A stretch of 64,000 bases of DNA from Cellulomonas sp. S1-8 (lineage in GTDB: Bacteria > Actinomycetota > Actinomycetes > Actinomycetales > Cellulomonadaceae): the NCBI RefSeq assembly GCF_026184235.1, contig NZ_CP110806.1, positions 1,736,001-1,800,000 of the forward strand, read 5' to 3'. Positions 49,614 to 58,820 of this stretch are shown here, piece by piece (position 1 is the first letter of the stretch; every line of letters starts with the position of its first letter). Made by a program: the position numbers and the translations under genes. The notes beneath the pieces are model-generated. The model did no database searches. It was not told where the DNA came from and saw only the letters and a program-made list of their open reading frames with translations.

Positions 49614-51410
49614 ATGACGACTGGACGGCCGCCCGCGGGGGGCGCGGCCGGGTCGCCGCAGCAGCCGCAGGTCCCGCACCCCGCCGGGGTGCGGGACCTG
49701 CGTGCTGCCCGGCTCGACCTGGCCGCACGGATGATGGGTCCGGGCAGCGACGGCGTGGCACGCCGCCGCGCGATCTCCGACCTCGTGGTCGGGGCGCTCG
49801 CACGCCTGTGGACGGAGGCGACGGAGGGGCGCGACGTGCAGGGCGTCGCGCTCGGCGTGGTCGGGAGCGTGGGTCGCGGTGACGCGAGCCCCGTGTCCGA
49901 CCTCGACCTGCTGCTCGTGCACGAGGGTCGGGGGCACCCGGCCGAGGAGCTCGCCGGGCTCGCCCAGCGCCTGTGGTACCCGATCTGGGACGCGGGCCTC
50001 GACCTGGACCACTCGGTGCGCTCGCTCGCGCAGTGCCGGCAGGTCGCGTCGAAGGACCTGCCCGCCGCGGTCGGCCTCCTCGAGCTGCAGCCCGTCGCGG
50101 GCGACGGCCTGGTCATCGCGCGGGCCACGTCGGCGCTGCTCGCCGACTGGCGCTCGGCGGCACGCCGACGCCTGCCCGAGCTGCTGGCCTCCACCCGGCA
50201 GCGCGCGGACCGCCACGGCGAGCTCGCGTACCTCATCGAGCCGGACCTCAAGGAGGGCCGCGGCGGGATCCGCGACGCCGTCGTGCTGTCGGCGCTCGCG
50301 GCGACGTGGCTCACCGACCGACCCCACGGGGCGGTCGACCACGCGTACACCCACCTGCTGGACGTCCGGGACGCCGTGCAGGTCGTCACGCGCCGGCACA
50401 CCAACCGCCTGCTGCAGGCCGACCAGGACGAGGTCGCCGCGCTCGTCGGCTTCGACGACCGCGACGACCTCCTCGCGTCGATCGCCGAGGCCGGCCGCGT
50501 CATCTCCTACGCCCTGGACACCACGGCGCGCAACGCGCGGCAGGCGCTGCAACGCCCCGCGCGCGCACCGATGCTGGTGCGCGGCCGACGCACCCCGCCG
50601 CGCCTGCGCGCGATCGGCGAGGGTCTCGTCGAGCACGACGGCGAGCTGGTCCTCGCGGTCGACGCGCGCCCCGCCGAGGACCCCGTGCTCTCGTTGCGGG
50701 CCGCCGCGACGGCCACCCGCACGGGGCTCGTCCTGTCGCCCGTCACCGTGGCGAGCCTGGAGGCGACGCCTCCGCTGCCGACCCCGTGGCCGCGGGCGGC
50801 CCGGCAGCAGCTGCTGCACCTGCTCGGCTCGGGCCCGGCGCAGGTGCCGGTGTGGGAGGCGCTCGACCTCGCCGGGGTCGCGACCACCTGGATCCCCGAG
50901 TGGGCGGGCGTGCGCAACCGACCCCAGCGCTCCGCGATCCACCGGCACACGGTCGACCGCCACCTCATCGAGACGGTCGCACGGGCGAGCCGGGACCGGC
51001 GCACCGTCGAGGCACCGGACACGCTCCTGCTCGCGGCGCTGCTGCACGACATCGGCAAGCGCGCCGGGGCCGGTGACCACTCGATCGAGGGTGCGCGCCT
51101 CGCCGGCCCGATCGTGGCCCGCATGGGCTTCGGCCCCCAGGTCGTCGCGGACGTGACGCGGCTGGTGCGGGAGCACCTGACGCTCTCCGAGCTGGCCACG
51201 ACCGCCGACCCGGACGACCCGGCGACCGTCGAGCGGCTGCTCGACGCCGTCGACCGTCGACCGGACCTCCTCGTGCTGCTGCGCACGCTGACCGAGGCGG
51301 ACGCGTCGGCGGCGGGCCCGGCGGCGTGGACGGCGTGGCGGGCGACGCTCGTCGACGACCTGACGGCCCGGGCCACCCGTGCGCTGGCGGGTACCCTGGG
51401 ACGTCCGTAG
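49614..51410 (+). CDS. glnD: [Protein-PII] nucleotidyltransferase GlnD, lacking ACT domains
   Basis: Adds and removes a nucleotide (UMP, or AMP as in other actinobacteria) on the PII tyrosine. The 598-residue protein has the nucleotidyltransferase motif [21 protein letters not shown] (about 84-104), the PII-specific linker ([21 protein letters not shown]) and an HD hydrolase domain ([19 protein letters not shown], near 478). It stops about 90 residues after the HD motif, so the two C-terminal ACT domains that sense glutamine in other GlnD proteins (about 800-890 residues) are missing. ffh begins 30 bases on, so this is not a frameshift tail within the window. Confidence 0.92.
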   Translation: MTTGRPPAGGAAGSPQQPQVPHPAGVRDLRAARLDLAARMMGPGSDGVARRRAISDLVVGALARLWTEATEGRDVQGVALGVVGSVGRGDASPVSDLDLLLVHEGRGHPAEELAGLAQRLWYPIWDAGLDLDHSVRSLAQCRQVASKDLPAAVGLLELQPVAGDGLVIARATSALLADWRSAARRRLPELLASTRQRADRHGELAYLIEPDLKEGRGGIRDAVVLSALAATWLTDRPHGAVDHAYTHLLDVRDAVQVVTRRHTNRLLQADQDEVAALVGFDDRDDLLASIAEAGRVISYALDTTARNARQALQRPARAPMLVRGRRTPPRLRAIGEGLVEHDGELVLAVDARPAEDPVLSLRAAATATRTGLVLSPVTVASLEATPPLPTPWPRAARQQLLHLLGSGPAQVPVWEALDLAGVATTWIPEWAGVRNRPQRSAIHRHTVDRHLIETVARASRDRRTVEAPDTLLLAALLHDIGKRAGAGDHSIEGARLAGPIVARMGFGPQVVADVTRLVREHLTLSELATTADPDDPATVERLLDAVDRRPDLLVLLRTLTEADASAAGPAAWTAWRATLVDDLTARATRALAGTLGRP

Positions 51411-51439
51411 CCGTCCCGCCGATCACCGCGAGGCCCAGG

Positions 51440-53059
51440 TTGTTCGCCACCCTCTCCGACCGTCTCACGTCGACGTTCAAGAACCTGCGTGCGAAGGGTC
51501 GCCTGTCCGAGGCGGACATCGACGCCACGATCCGCGAGATCCGGCGTGCGCTGCTCGACGCCGACGTCGCCGTCCCGGTCGTGCGGCAGTTCACCGGTGC
51601 CGTGCGCGAGCGCGCGCTGTCGGCCGAGGTGTCGGGGGCGCTCAACCCGGCGCAGCAGGTCGTCAAGATCGTCAACGAGGAGCTCGTCGCGATCCTCGGC
51701 GGGCAGACGCGCACGCTCGCCTTCGCCAAGCAGCCGCCGACCGTCATCATGCTCGCGGGCCTGCAGGGTGCGGGCAAGACGACGCTCGCGGGCAAGCTCG
51801 CGCTCTGGCTGCGCGAGCAGGGGCACACCCCGCTCCTCGTCGCCGCGGACCTGCAGCGCCCCAACGCGGTGACACAGCTGCAGGTCGTGGGCGAGCGCGC
51901 GGGAGTCCCGGTCTACGCCCCGCACCCCGGCAACCAGGGCGCGGACGACGTGCTGCCCTCCGGTGCGGACCCCGTGGCGGTCGCCCGCGCCGGGCTCGAG
52001 ACGGCACGGCAGAAGCAGTACAGCGTCGTGGTCGTCGACACCGCGGGACGCCTCGGCGTCGACGCCGAGCTCATGGCGCAGGCCACGGACATCCGTGACG
52101 CCGTCGACCCGGACGAGGTCCTGTTCGTCGTCGACGCGATGATCGGCCAGGACGCCGTCACCACGGCCCAGGCCTTCGCCGACGGCGTCGGGTTCACGGG
52201 TGTCGTGCTGTCCAAGCTCGACGGCGACGCGCGCGGCGGCGCGGCCCTGTCGATCGCGAGCGTCACCGGCCGGCCGATCATGTTCGCGTCGACCGGCGAG
52301 AAGCTCACCGACTTCGAGGTGTTCCACCCCGACCGCATGGCGTCGCGGATCCTCGACATGGGCGACGTGCTGACGCTCATCGAGCAGGCCGAGAAGTCGT
52401 TCGACACCGAGCAGGCCGAGAAGATGGCCGGCAAGCTCGCGTCGGGTGAGGACTTCACGCTCGAGGACTTCCTCGTGCAGATGCAGCAGCTCAAGAACAT
52501 GGGCTCGATCAAGAAGATGTTCGGCATGCTGCCGGGCATGGGCCAGATGCGCGAGGCGCTGGAGAACTTCGACGAGCGCGAGGTCGACCGCATCGAGGCG
52601 ATCATCCGGTCGATGACGCCCGGGGAGCGGCAGAACCCGAAGATCATCAACGGCTCGCGGCGTTCACGCATCGCGCGCGGGTCGGGCACCACGACGAGCG
52701 AGATCAACCAGCTGCTCGAGCGCTTCGACGGTGCGCGCAAGATGATGCGTCAGATGGCCAAGGGCGGGGGCATGCCCGGCGGGATGCCCGGCATGGGCAA
52801 CCTGCCCGGCATGGGGGGCAAGAAGTCGCGCGGACGCCAGGCGCCGCCGGCGAAGCGCGCCAAGGGTGCGCGGTCCGGCAACCCCGCCCGGCGCGCCGAG
52901 CAGGAGCGCGCGGCCGCCGCCCGTGCCGCGGGGGAGGCGCCCGCCGCGCCCGCGGGCTCCGCGTTCGGCCTCGGCGGCCAGCCCGCCGCGGATGCGAGCG
53001 GCACGCTCGACCCGAGCGACCTGCCGGCCGGGCTGGGTGACCTGTTCAAGGGCCGCTGA
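51440..53059 (+). CDS. ffh: Signal recognition particle protein Ffh
   Basis: SRP54 GTPase that binds signal sequences and 4.5S RNA. The 539-residue protein has the N domain (about 1-95), G domain with GLQGAGKTTLAGKLA (Lys113), VVVDTAGRLGVDAELMAQ and SKLDGDARGGAALS, and the methionine-rich M domain (about 300-445; SIKKMFGMLPGMGQMREAL, then SRRSRIARGSGTTTSEINQLL). A Gly/Met and Ala/Lys-rich tail of about 85 residues is added. The TTG at 51440 is chosen: GAGG lies 7 bases upstream and it matches the family start FATLSDRLTSTFKNL. Confidence 0.95.
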   Translation: MFATLSDRLTSTFKNLRAKGRLSEADIDATIREIRRALLDADVAVPVVRQFTGAVRERALSAEVSGALNPAQQVVKIVNEELVAILGGQTRTLAFAKQPPTVIMLAGLQGAGKTTLAGKLALWLREQGHTPLLVAADLQRPNAVTQLQVVGERAGVPVYAPHPGNQGADDVLPSGADPVAVARAGLETARQKQYSVVVVDTAGRLGVDAELMAQATDIRDAVDPDEVLFVVDAMIGQDAVTTAQAFADGVGFTGVVLSKLDGDARGGAALSIASVTGRPIMFASTGEKLTDFEVFHPDRMASRILDMGDVLTLIEQAEKSFDTEQAEKMAGKLASGEDFTLEDFLVQMQQLKNMGSIKKMFGMLPGMGQMREALENFDEREVDRIEAIIRSMTPGERQNPKIINGSRRSRIARGSGTTTSEINQLLERFDGARKMMRQMAKGGGMPGGMPGMGNLPGMGGKKSRGRQAPPAKRAKGARSGNPARRAEQERAAAARAAGEAPAAPAGSAFGLGGQPAADASGTLDPSDLPAGLGDLFKGR

Positions 53060-53063
53060 GGTC

Positions 53064-54152
53064 GTGATCACGCACCTGCGCGGCACGATCGTGCTCGACG
53101 ACGAGCACGAGGTGGGCGAGGCCTGGATCGTGGGGGACCGGCTGACGCTCGAGCAGCCGGTCGAGCCGCCGGAGGCCGTGCTGGACGGCGTCGTGCTGCC
53201 GGGCCTGGTCGACGTGCACTGCCATGTGGGGCTCGGGGCCGACGGCCCGGTCGACGGCGCGACCGCCGAGGCGCAGGCGCGGGCCGACCGCGACTCCGGG
53301 GTGCTGCTCGTCCGCGACGCCGGCTCGCCCGCGGACACCCGGTGGATCGACGCGCGTCGGGACCTGCCGCGCCTGCTGCGCGCAGGCCACCACCTGGCGC
53401 TGCCCAAGCGGTACCTGCGTCACTACGCGCGCGAGCTCGCGGACCCCGCGCAGCTCCCGCAGGCGGTCAGCGAGGAGGCGGCGCGGGGTGACGGCTGGGT
53501 CAAGATCGTCGCCGACTGGATCGACCGGGACCTGGGCGCCGACGGCGACCTGCGCCCGCTGTGGCCCGCCGACGTCCTGGCCGAGGCGGTCGCCGCCGCC
53601 CACGCCGCCGGGGCCCGGGTCACGGCCCACACGTTCAGCCACGAGGCTCTCGACGCGCTGCTCGACGCGGGCGTGGACGGGCTGGAGCACGCGACCGGCG
53701 CGACCCCCGAGCAGGTCGCGCGCATCGCGGCCGCCGGCATCCCCGTGACGGCCACGCTGCTGCAGGTCGGCCAGTTCGACGCGATCGCCGCGCAGGGCGA
53801 GGCCCGCTACCCGCGGTTCGCGGCGCGCATGCGCCGGTTGCACGCGCGCCGTCACGACCACGTCCGTGACCTGCACGACGCGGGCGTCCCGGTGCTCGTC
53901 GGCACCGACGCGGGCGGCACCCTCGGGCACGGGCGCATCGCCGACGAGGCCGCCGAGATGGTGCTGGCTGGCATCCCGGCGCACGACGTCGTCGCGGCGG
54001 CGTCCTGGCGCACCCGCGCGTGGCTCGGGGTGCCCGGCATCGCCGAGGGCGCGAGCGCGGACGTGGTCGTGTACGCCACGGACCCGCGCACGGACATCCG
54101 CGCGCTGGCCGACCCGCGCGCGGTCGTGCTGCGCGGCGTTCGCGTGCGCTGA
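53064..54152 (+). CDS. Amidohydrolase-family protein
   Basis: A 362-residue metal-dependent hydrolase of the imidazolonepropionase/prolidase-like branch. Visible: a beta-sandwich start (HLRGTIVLDDEHEVGEAWIV), LPGLVDVHCHVGLG with the HxH metal pair, a lysine in VKIVADWIDRD, HTFSHEALDALLDAGVDGLEHATG, and VLVGTDAGGTLGHGRI with the catalytic aspartate. The GTG at 53064 starts 5 bases after the ffh stop. Orthologues often lie next to ffh in actinobacteria, but no substrate is known. Confidence 0.85.
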   Translation: MITHLRGTIVLDDEHEVGEAWIVGDRLTLEQPVEPPEAVLDGVVLPGLVDVHCHVGLGADGPVDGATAEAQARADRDSGVLLVRDAGSPADTRWIDARRDLPRLLRAGHHLALPKRYLRHYARELADPAQLPQAVSEEAARGDGWVKIVADWIDRDLGADGDLRPLWPADVLAEAVAAAHAAGARVTAHTFSHEALDALLDAGVDGLEHATGATPEQVARIAAAGIPVTATLLQVGQFDAIAAQGEARYPRFAARMRRLHARRHDHVRDLHDAGVPVLVGTDAGGTLGHGRIADEAAEMVLAGIPAHDVVAAASWRTRAWLGVPGIAEGASADVVVYATDPRTDIRALADPRAVVLRGVRVR

Positions 54153-54165
54153 GCGGTCGCTCGCG

Positions 54166-55746
54166 TCAGCCGTCCTGGGACGCCGAGCTCAGTGCGACCG
54201 CGCCCCGCTTCGACCTGACGACGCCTGGCGGCAACGCCGCGAGGAATCGTCCCCACGGGCGCTCGGTCCGACGGAAGTGCCTCGGGTTGATGACCACCGA
54301 CGCGCCTGTGCGGGTGACGAGCTCGACATCGCCGTCGTCGTCCTCTCCCACCAGGACGACGTCCTCCACCTGCACCTTGACACCCGTCGACACCAGGACG
54401 AGCTGACGTGGACCGAGGCTGATCTCGAGCCCGCGCTGCGGACCGAAGTACCGGCCCTTGTGAAACGTGCCCTTCGGCGTGACGAGCGCCGAGGCGAGGT
54501 CGTGGCGGACACCCCCACCCGCGAGATCGATCATGACCTCGCGGTGCGACATGTCGGCGTAGGTGCGCAGGGGCACACGCATCGTGAGCCCCAGCTCCTT
54601 CTCCAGGAGCTCGAACGCGTCGGGGTCGTCGACCAGGTGACGCGGGTACGTGACGAGCATCGTCGGCAGGAGGCGGGCGACGGCATCGCGGACCTCCGCG
54701 GCGTCCAGCCCGAGTCCGGTGTCGACCGGGGGAGGTGCCGGCAAGCCGCGCGCCTCCGACTCCGCAGCGGTGAACAACCAGTCCCGTCGCGTGTCGACCA
54801 GTGAGGCGTCGGCGGCGAGCGTCTCGGTCACGTGCACGAGGGCCTCGGGGTCCGGTCCGTCGGACGCGAGGGCGCGCAGGATGCGGACGGTTTCCCGGAG
54901 CACGTCGCGCGCGCCGGCGGGTGTCGGAGGGTCGGAGGCGAACGTCCAGCTGCTTGTCGAGCTGTCGACCTGGAAAGCGGCGACGTCGACGCCGTACACG
55001 CTGCCGTTCGCGCGCCGCAGCCGGCGCTCGAGGGTCTCGCGGACCACGGACCCGACCAGCCGGCGGTGCTCGGGCGGGAGGTCGACCAGGAAGGACACCG
55101 CCACCTGGGAGTCGTCGGCGTACGCGATCCCGGGCGCCGGCAGGGCCAGGGGAGCGGGATGCTCGCCGCGGACCGACGGTCCGGCAGGGAGTCGCGGGTC
55201 GAGGTCGGGCGTCGGCGGGCGGGTCAGCGCGAGCCGGCTCGCCCCGGTGACGAACGCGCGGGCGGCGAACCCGCGCACGTCGGAGGCGTCGAGGGCGAGG
55301 AGCGGGGCGTGGCCGAGGTCCGACAGCCCGAGGCCGGCCGCACCCCACCGCGCCGCGAGCGGCCCGATGCCGGCGTACAGGCCGCTCAGTCCGACCTCCG
55401 CGAGCACGGTCGCGCGGTCCACGCGGAGCTCGGCGTCGGTGATGTCGTGCAGCGAGGTCGCCGCAGCCGCGACCCGGTGGAGGAAGTCGTGGACGCGAGG
55501 TTGGTCCCCGGTGGCCCAGAACGTGATCGAGTCGGGGCTGGACACCGCGTTGTGCTCCACGGTCACGTGCCCGACACGCGACATCACGACATGCTCGACG
55601 AGGTGGTGCAGACCTGCCGTCGTCGGGGTGAGGTCTCGGGCGCCGATACCCACGACCAGTGCCGCGGTGTAGTCACCGGGCAGGTCGCACCACAGCGTGG
55701 GGATGCCAGCGATGGTCGTCCGGTCGATGGTCGTCGAGAGCGTCAC
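54166..55746 (-). CDS. M16-type (inverzincin) peptidase-like protein
   Basis: A 526-residue protein whose N-terminal half has the inverted zinc motif HLVEH (residues 48-52, in [19 protein letters not shown]), a following [16 protein letters not shown] segment and acidic candidates for the third ligand (Glu106 or Glu117 in [14 protein letters not shown]). A second M16-like half without the motif follows (about 190-390), then a C-terminal extension of about 110 residues. The GTG at 55746 is tentative. It lies on the opposite strand between the amidohydrolase and rpsP, convergent with the first and divergent from the second. Partner or peptide substrate is unknown. Confidence 0.72.
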   Translation of the reverse strand: MTLSTTIDRTTIAGIPTLWCDLPGDYTAALVVGIGARDLTPTTAGLHHLVEHVVMSRVGHVTVEHNAVSSPDSITFWATGDQPRVHDFLHRVAAAATSLHDITDAELRVDRATVLAEVGLSGLYAGIGPLAARWGAAGLGLSDLGHAPLLALDASDVRGFAARAFVTGASRLALTRPPTPDLDPRLPAGPSVRGEHPAPLALPAPGIAYADDSQVAVSFLVDLPPEHRRLVGSVVRETLERRLRRANGSVYGVDVAAFQVDSSTSSWTFASDPPTPAGARDVLRETVRILRALASDGPDPEALVHVTETLAADASLVDTRRDWLFTAAESEARGLPAPPPVDTGLGLDAAEVRDAVARLLPTMLVTYPRHLVDDPDAFELLEKELGLTMRVPLRTYADMSHREVMIDLAGGGVRHDLASALVTPKGTFHKGRYFGPQRGLEISLGPRQLVLVSTGVKVQVEDVVLVGEDDDGDVELVTRTGASVVINPRHFRRTERPWGRFLAALPPGVVRSKRGAVALSSASQDG

Positions 55747-55847
55747 AGCATCCGTCGCAGGGGTCGTGGTGGGCAGGCGTGAGCGGACGGTATCGGACCG
55801 CGGCGCGGGTCGGGAACCGCGATTGGGTGCAGGAGCGGACCGTCTGG

Positions 55848-55853
55848 CACAAT
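55848..55853 (+). promoter_or_regulatory. -10 box of the rpsP operon promoter
   Basis: CACAAT within CTGGCACAATGATCGG resembles the box upstream of rplS (GTGGCAGAATGACC), suggesting a shared ribosomal-protein promoter type. TTGGGT (55823-55828) is a weak -35 candidate with a 19-base spacer. The predicted leader is about 120 bases. Confidence 0.45.
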
Positions 55854-55982
55854 GATCGGTTGTACTCGGTCCGTGCAGCCCCTCTACCTGCCCGGTGCCG
55901 TGTCCTTCGGCCGGACCGGCGTGCCCACCCCACGGGACGCGCCGCGAGGCCACCCCAGCAGACCTCAGGAGAACACCACCTC

Positions 55983-56417
55983 GTGGCCACGAAGATCCGT
56001 CTCAAGCGCATCGGCAAGATCCATGCGCCGTACTACCGCATCGTCGTCGCCGACTCGCGCACCAAGCGCGACGGTCGCGTGATCGAGGAGATCGGCAAGT
56101 ACCACCCGACCGAGGAGCCCTCGTTCATCGAGGTCGCGTCCGAGCGGGCGCAGTACTGGCTCGGTGTCGGCGCGCAGCCCAGCGAGCAGGTGCTCGTGCT
56201 GCTCAAGATCACCGGTGACTGGCAGAAGTTCAAGGGCCTGCCGGGTGCCGAGGGCACGCTGCGGACCAAGGCCGCCAAGGTCGACCCGAAGGCGGCCGTC
56301 GAGGCTGCCGCGCTGGACGCCGAGAAGGTCAAGGCGAAGGCGTCGGAGAAGAAGGCTGCCGCAGCCGTGGAGGCGCCCGCCGAGCAGGCGGCTCCCGCCG
56401 AGGACGAGCAGGCCTGA
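55983..56417 (+). CDS. rpsP: 30S ribosomal protein S16
   Basis: Small-subunit protein needed for 30S assembly. The 144-residue protein has the S16 core ([63 protein letters not shown]) in the first 85 residues, and an Ala/Lys/Glu-rich tail of about 55 residues typical of actinobacteria. The GTG at 55983 follows AGGAG by 11 bases. The stop overlaps khpA (TGATG). Confidence 0.96.
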   Translation: MATKIRLKRIGKIHAPYYRIVVADSRTKRDGRVIEEIGKYHPTEEPSFIEVASERAQYWLGVGAQPSEQVLVLLKITGDWQKFKGLPGAEGTLRTKAAKVDPKAAVEAAALDAEKVKAKASEKKAAAAVEAPAEQAAPAEDEQA

Positions 56418-56656
56418 TGCTCGCCGACGCGCTCGAGCACCTGGTGCGCGGCATCGTCGACCACCCGGACGACGTGCACGTGCGTGCGACGTCGTTGCGC
56501 CGTGGGGAGATGCTCGAGGTGCGCGTGCACCCCGAGGACCTCGGGCGCGTCATCGGTCGCGGCGGCCGGACCGCACGTGCGCTGCGCACGGTGGTCGGGG
56601 CGCTGTCGCCCGACGGTGCCGTGCGCGTCGACGTGGTCGACGTCGACCGGCGCTGA
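56417..56656 (+). CDS. khpA: KH-domain RNA-binding protein KhpA
   Basis: A 79-residue single KH-domain protein with the RNA-binding loop GRVIGRGGRTARAL (GxxG motif). Members dimerise with KhpB and bind small and messenger RNAs. It starts on the last base of the rpsP stop and is followed by a strong hairpin before rimM. The gene position is conserved in actinobacteria and firmicutes. Confidence 0.92.
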   Translation: MLADALEHLVRGIVDHPDDVHVRATSLRRGEMLEVRVHPEDLGRVIGRGGRTARALRTVVGALSPDGAVRVDVVDVDRR

Positions 56657-56667
56657 CCGCAGACACC

Positions 56668-56703
56668 CGACGGCCCGGTCCCTCGCGAGGGACCGGGCCG
56701 TCG
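56668..56703 (+). terminator. Strong hairpin between khpA and rimM
   Basis: A perfect 17-base stem (56668-56684 with 56687-56703, core GACGGCCCGGTCCCTC) with a 2-base formal loop lies 12 bases after khpA. A second, 7-base hairpin (CCCCGAC/GTCGGGG, 56708-56723) follows immediately, just before the rimM ribosome site. It may be an internal terminator or processing signal that sets the ratio of rpsP to rimM-trmD. Confidence 0.6.
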
Positions 56704-56735
56704 TCGTCCCCGACACGTCGGGGGAGGGAGTGAGC

Positions 56736-57302
56736 ATGCTGCTGACCGTCGCCCGGATCGGGCGCCCGCACGGGTTGCGGGGCGAGGTCGCGCTCGACGT
56801 GCGCACCGACGCCCCCGAGACGCGGTTCGTCGTCGGTGCGCGCTTCGTCACCGAGCCGGCGGGCCCAGGGCCGCTCGAGATCGAGGGCCTGCGGGAGGCC
56901 CAGGGCCGCTGGTACGCGACGTTCGTGCGGGTCCCGGACCGCTCCGCCGCCGAGGCCCTGCGCGGCGTCGCCCTGCTCGTCGAGTCCGACGACGACCCGG
57001 ACGACGACGACGGCTGGTACCCGCACGAGCTCGTCGGGCTGCGCGCCGAGCACGCGCTCGACGGGCGGGTGCTGGGCGAGGTCATCGGGCTCGAGCACCT
57101 GCCGGCCCACGACGTGCTCGTGCTGCGCGAGCCGGACGGGGCGCGCACGCTCGTGCCGTTCGTGGAGGCGATGGTGCCGGTCGTCGACGTCGCCGGTGGC
57201 CGGGTCGTGCTCGACCCGCCGGGGGGCCTGCTCGCCGCGGACGCCGAGAACCTCGTGGTCAGCGACGAGACGCGCGGCGACGACTCCCCGGGCCGGGCCT
57301 GA
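56736..57302 (+). CDS. rimM: Ribosome maturation factor RimM
   Basis: Helps 30S maturation around S19. The 188-residue protein has the N-terminal RimM domain (LLTVARIGRPHGLRGEVALDV) and a C-terminal PRC-barrel (DDGWYPHELVGLRAEHALDG, HDVLVLREPDGARTLVPFVEAMVP). GGGAGGGAG precedes the ATG at 56736. trmD starts 3 bases after its stop. Confidence 0.95.
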   Translation: MLLTVARIGRPHGLRGEVALDVRTDAPETRFVVGARFVTEPAGPGPLEIEGLREAQGRWYATFVRVPDRSAAEALRGVALLVESDDDPDDDDGWYPHELVGLRAEHALDGRVLGEVIGLEHLPAHDVLVLREPDGARTLVPFVEAMVPVVDVAGGRVVLDPPGGLLAADAENLVVSDETRGDDSPGRA

Positions 57303-57305
57303 GCC

Positions 57306-58097
57306 GTGCGCATCGACGTCGTCTCGATCTTCCCGGAGTACCTGGCCCCGCTCGAGCTCTCACTGGTCGGCAAGGCGCGGACCACGGGCCTGCTGGACCT
57401 GCGCGTGCACGACCTGCGCACGTGGACGGACGACCGGCACCGCACGGTCGACGACACACCCGTGGGCGGCGGCGCCGGCATGGTCATGCGACCCGACGTG
57501 TGGGGGCGTGCGCTCGACGACGTCCTGACCCCGCAGGCGCACCTGCTCGTGCCGTCGCCCGCGGGTGCCCCGTTCACGCAGCGCCTGGCCGAGCAGCTCG
57601 CGGGGGAGGCGCACCTCGTCCTGGCGTGCGGCAGGTACGAGGGCATCGACGCACGCGTCGCCGAGCACTACGCGCAGACGGGTCGCGTCACCGAGGTCTC
57701 GCTGGGCGACTACGTGCTCAACGGCGGCGAGGTGGCCGCGCTCGTCGTCGTCGAGGCCGTCGCGCGCCTGCTTCCGGGCGTGGTCGGCAACCCGGAGTCC
57801 CTCGTCGAGGAGTCGCACGGGGCGGCAGGGCTGCTCGAGTACCCCGTCTACACGCGGCCCACGTCGTGGCACGGGCACGAGGTGCCGGAGGTGCTGCTGT
57901 CGGGTCACCACGCGCGCATCGAGCGGTGGCGCCGCGACGAGGCGCTGCGGCGGACCGCGGCGCGGCGCCCCGACCTGGTCGCGGCGCTCGACGTCGCGGG
58001 GCTGGACCGCCACGACCGCGACGTCCTCGCGGCGTGCGGGTGGGAGGTCGCCGACGGGCGGCTGGTTGGGTCCACGACGGCCGCTGTGGCAGAATGA
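57306..58097 (+). CDS. trmD: tRNA (guanine-37-N1)-methyltransferase TrmD
   Basis: Methylates G37 next to the anticodon to prevent frameshifting. The 263-residue SPOUT enzyme has the start [35 protein letters not shown], and the knot motifs [13 protein letters not shown] and [20 protein letters not shown] start 3 bases after rimM. The rplS promoter overlaps its 3' end. Confidence 0.96.
   Translation: MRIDVVSIFPEYLAPLELSLVGKARTTGLLDLRVHDLRTWTDDRHRTVDDTPVGGGAGMVMRPDVWGRALDDVLTPQAHLLVPSPAGAPFTQRLAEQLAGEAHLVLACGRYEGIDARVAEHYAQTGRVTEVSLGDYVLNGGEVAALVVVEAVARLLPGVVGNPESLVEESHGAAGLLEYPVYTRPTSWHGHEVPEVLLSGHHARIERWRRDEALRRTAARRPDLVAALDVAGLDRHDRDVLAACGWEVADGRLVGSTTAAVAE
58091..58096 (+). promoter_or_regulatory. 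-10 box of the rplS promoter
   Basis: CAGAAT in GTGGCAGAATGACC overlaps the trmD stop and closely matches the rpsP box CTGGCACAATGATC. It predicts a leader of about 190 bases for rplS. Confidence 0.4.
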
Positions 58098-58153
58098 CCC
58101 CTCGGTGTGCGTCCGCCGCCTCTCTGCCGCAGGGGAGAGCGCCCGTGACGCGC

Positions 58154-58187
58154 GGACCGGAACGGCCCTCGGCCGTCTGCCCGGTCC
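58154..58187 (+). promoter_or_regulatory. Nested stem-loop in the rplS leader
   Basis: GGACCGG (58154-58160) pairs with CCGGTCC (58181-58187), enclosing ACGGCC/GGCCGT (58162-58167 with 58171-58176) with a 3-base loop. The structured leader could mediate autogenous control by L19; no known leader family was matched with certainty. Confidence 0.35.
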
Positions 58188-58290
58188 GGACCGAACGAGA
58201 CCCGAACCACGGGCGTCCGCCCTGCCCCGGCAGCGCGTGCGCCCGTCGATCACGTACCTGACCTGCGGCAGGACGGGGAAGCGACACCAC

Positions 58291-58656
58291 ATGCAGACGC
58301 TCGACGCGGTCGACGCAGCATCGCTGCGGAACGACCACCCGGACTTCCGTCCCGGCGACACCCTCAAGGTCAACGTGAAGGTCGTCGAGGGCAACCGCTC
58401 CCGCATCCAGGCGTTCCAGGGTGTCGTCATCGCACGCCAGGGTGCCGGCGTGCGCGAGACGTTCACGATCCGCAAGATCAGCTTCGCCGTGGGCGTCGAG
58501 CGGACCTTCCCGCTGCACACCCCCTCGATCGACACGATCGAGGTCGTGACGCGCGGTGACGTGCGCCGCGCGAAGCTGTACTACCTGCGCGCGCTGCGCG
58601 GCAAGAAGGCGAAGATCAAGGAGAAGCGCGAGAACGCTCCGGCCAAGAAGGCCTGA
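58291..58656 (+). CDS. rplS: 50S ribosomal protein L19
   Basis: Large-subunit protein at the interface with 30S. The 121-residue protein has [42 protein letters not shown] and the basic C-terminal [28 protein letters not shown] stands about 11 bases before the ATG. A hairpin terminator follows. Confidence 0.97.
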   Translation: MQTLDAVDAASLRNDHPDFRPGDTLKVNVKVVEGNRSRIQAFQGVVIARQGAGVRETFTIRKISFAVGVERTFPLHTPSIDTIEVVTRGDVRRAKLYYLRALRGKKAKIKEKRENAPAKKA

Positions 58657-58678
58657 GCACCGCACCCCCTGCACGTCG

Positions 58679-58712
58679 CGACGGGCGGTCACCCTCGGGT
58701 GGCCGCCCGTCG
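58679..58712 (+). terminator. Terminator of rplS
   Basis: A 16-base stem with one G-T wobble (58679-58694 with 58697-58712, core GACGGGCGGTCACCC) begins 23 bases after the stop codon. Confidence 0.75.
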
Positions 58713-58808
58713 TTCGTCCCCGGTGCGGGCCTCCTGGCGGGCGCCCAGGTGCCGTCCAGGTCGGGTCTCGCGGGGTGGCTCACCCACCCGTGGGCTGCGT
58801 GTCCGTGC

Positions 58809-58820
58809 CAGAGTGTGACG
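58809..58820 (+). promoter_or_regulatory. Leaderless-type -10 box before lepB
   Basis: CAGAGT (58809-58814) ends 7 bases before a GTG at 58821 that is in frame with lepB. This favours that start over the GTG at 58815. Confidence 0.4.

Noticed and set aside
49614..51410. glnD as a frameshifted full-length gene
   Set aside because: The sequence after the stop is the ffh leader and coding region, leaving no room for ACT domains.
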